Shown in pieces: positions 5,255-6,317 of a stretch of DNA of 6,317 nucleotides. The stretch covers positions 1 to 6,317 of the forward strand of contig QGUL01000115.1 in NCBI GenBank assembly GCA_003242425.1, read 5' to 3'. Source of the stretch: Pseudomonadota bacterium. Lineage in GTDB: Bacteria; Pseudomonadota; Gammaproteobacteria; Burkholderiales; SG8-39. Position 1 is the first letter of the stretch. Every line of letters starts with the position of its first letter. The position numbers and the translations under genes are program-made. Under the pieces are notes generated by a model. It was not told where the DNA came from and ran no database searches. It saw only the letters and a list, made by a program, of their open reading frames with translations.

Positions 5255-6279
5255 AACTCGAGCCGCCAGCGCGCATCGAGATCCTCGATACGGGGGAGGT
5301 TGAACATGCCGCTGGGCGATTCGCCCAGCAGGCTGGGCGCGAGATAGACCAGCAGCTCGTCCACCAGGCCTTCGCGCATCAGCGAACCGTTGAGTTTGAA
5401 ACCGGCTTCGACGTGGATTTCATTCAATTCGCGCCGGCCCAGCTCGCGCATGAGCTCGGCGAGATCCACTTTGCCGCCTGCGTTCGGCAACACCACGACT
5501 TCCACGCCGCGCGCCTGCAGGGCCGCGATGCGCGCCTCGTCGTTCACCGCCGCGGCGACGAGCACCTTGCCGGACTGGAACAGCTTCGCGTCGAGCGGCG
5601 CTTCCAGACGGCTGTCGACCAGCACCTTGAGCGGCTGGCGCGGCGTCTCGACTTCGCGCACGTCGAGGCGCGGATCGTCGTCGCGCACCGTGCCGATGCC
5701 GGTGAGGATCGCGCAGGCGCGTGCGCGGAAGGCATGGCCGTCGCGCCGGGCCTCGACGCTGGTGATCCACTGGCTCTTGCCGTTGGCAAGCGCCGTTTTC
5801 CCGTCGAGCGAGGCGGCGACTTTCAGACGCACCCAGGGCGTGCCACGGGTCATGCGCGAGACGAAGCCGATGTTGAGCGCGCGCGCCTGCTCCTCCATGA
5901 GGCCGGTCTCCACCGCGATGCCCGCGGCGCGCAGCTTCTCGAAACCGCCGCCCGCGACGCGCGGATTGGGATCACGCATCGCCGCCACCACCCGCGCCAC
6001 GCCCGCTTCGATCAGCGCATCGGCGCAGGGCGGCGTGCGGCCGTAGTGGGCGCAAGGCTCCAGGGTGAGATAGACGGTCGCGCCGCGCGCCCGCTCGCCC
6101 GCGGCGCGCAAGGCCAGCACCTCGGCGTGCGGTTCGCCGGCGCGTTCATGGAAGCCTTCGCCGACGATCGCGCCGTCGCGCACGATGACGCAGCCGGCGC
6201 GCGGGGTGGGCGTGGTGGTGGAGAGGCCGCGCGCGGCCAGTTGCAGCGCGCGGCGCATGCAGTCGTGATCGGAGGACAT
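5197..6279 (-). CDS. ribD: Bifunctional diaminohydroxyphosphoribosylaminopyrimidine deaminase / 5-amino-6-(5-phosphoribosylamino)uracil reductase
   Basis: This encodes 360 residues, the usual RibD length. It performs the second and third steps of riboflavin synthesis from GTP: zinc-dependent deamination of the pyrimidine, then NADPH reduction of the ribosyl group. The N-terminal deaminase carries HAE (H51, E53) and PCAHYGRTPPC (C76, C85) as zinc and catalytic residues. The reductase starts near residue 147 with WVRLKVAASLDGKTA and the SQWITS motif (169-174), followed by ILTGIGTVRDDDP and the C-terminal VEAGFKLNGSL and GLVDELLVYLAP motifs. The start is the ATG at 6277-6279, matching the family N-terminus, preceded by a modest GGGG. 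The usual PNPxVG motif reads PTPRAG here (24-29), replacing the conserved asparagine by threonine. Its 3' end overlaps the convergent fusion gene by 58 bases. Confidence 0.96.
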   Translation of the reverse strand: MSSDHDCMRRALQLAARGLSTTTPTPRAGCVIVRDGAIVGEGFHERAGEPHAEVLALRAAGERARGATVYLTLEPCAHYGRTPPCADALIEAGVARVVAAMRDPNPRVAGGGFEKLRAAGIAVETGLMEEQARALNIGFVSRMTRGTPWVRLKVAASLDGKTALANGKSQWITSVEARRDGHAFRARACAILTGIGTVRDDDPRLDVREVETPRQPLKVLVDSRLEAPLDAKLFQSGKVLVAAAVNDEARIAALQARGVEVVVLPNAGGKVDLAELMRELGRRELNEIHVEAGFKLNGSLMREGLVDELLVYLAPSLLGESPSGMFNLPRIEDLDARWRLEFQDVARIGPDVRLLARVLR

Positions 6280-6317
6280 CGTTACCCCGAACGGCGGAGC
6301 GGCCCAGGCGCCGCGCG

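Noticed and set aside
6280..6317. Possible C-terminus of another minus-strand gene before ribD (nrdR is a common neighbour)
   Set aside because: One minus-strand frame is open from the edge to a TAA at 6282-6284, but 11 codons (ending LRRSG) do not match anything I can identify.

Overview
The window is G+C-rich DNA with densely packed genes. The gene families (DUF2269 next to a DoxX-like C-terminus, RibD, riboflavin synthase, a DUF2892-like/SRPBCC protein) suggest a proteobacterium, most likely a betaproteobacterium of the Rhodocyclales/Burkholderiales type. That placement is inferred from gene content and codon bias, not from a phylogenetic marker. No tRNA, rRNA, CRISPR array, insertion sequence or integrase is visible.

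Layout from left to right: (1) the last 34 codons of a plus-strand gene, probably the DoxX-like C-terminus of an SDR-type oxidoreductase, overlapping a four-helix DUF2269 membrane protein gene; (2) a minus-strand two-gene operon, an SRPBCC protein with an N-terminal membrane hairpin followed by an uncharacterised four-helix membrane protein, joined by an ATGA stop/start overlap; (3) a plus-strand pair, a 59-residue very hydrophilic protein and an exported coiled-coil protein; (4) riboflavin synthase (ribE) on the minus strand; (5) a large plus-strand gene of 715 codons that fuses an arginase-family ureohydrolase to an ornithine-aminotransferase-like class III PLP enzyme; (6) ribD on the minus strand, running toward the right edge. 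Transcription direction changes at every unit. All three convergent junctions overlap or nearly touch (34 bp overlap, 7 bp gap, 58 bp overlap), so there is no room for a conventional intergenic terminator between them.

Functionally, ribD and ribE are two steps of riboflavin synthesis and are often neighbours on one strand. Here they are still near each other and on the same strand, but the fusion gene lies between them on the opposite strand. The fusion is the most interesting object. Its N-terminal half should hydrolyse a guanidino compound to urea plus a primary amine, and its C-terminal half should transaminate a terminal amine. With arginine this would give ornithine and then glutamate-5-semialdehyde on one polypeptide. 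However, several positions that bind the amino-acid head group in the classical enzymes are changed in both halves, so the true substrate is open. The remaining genes are envelope-associated or small proteins of unknown role.
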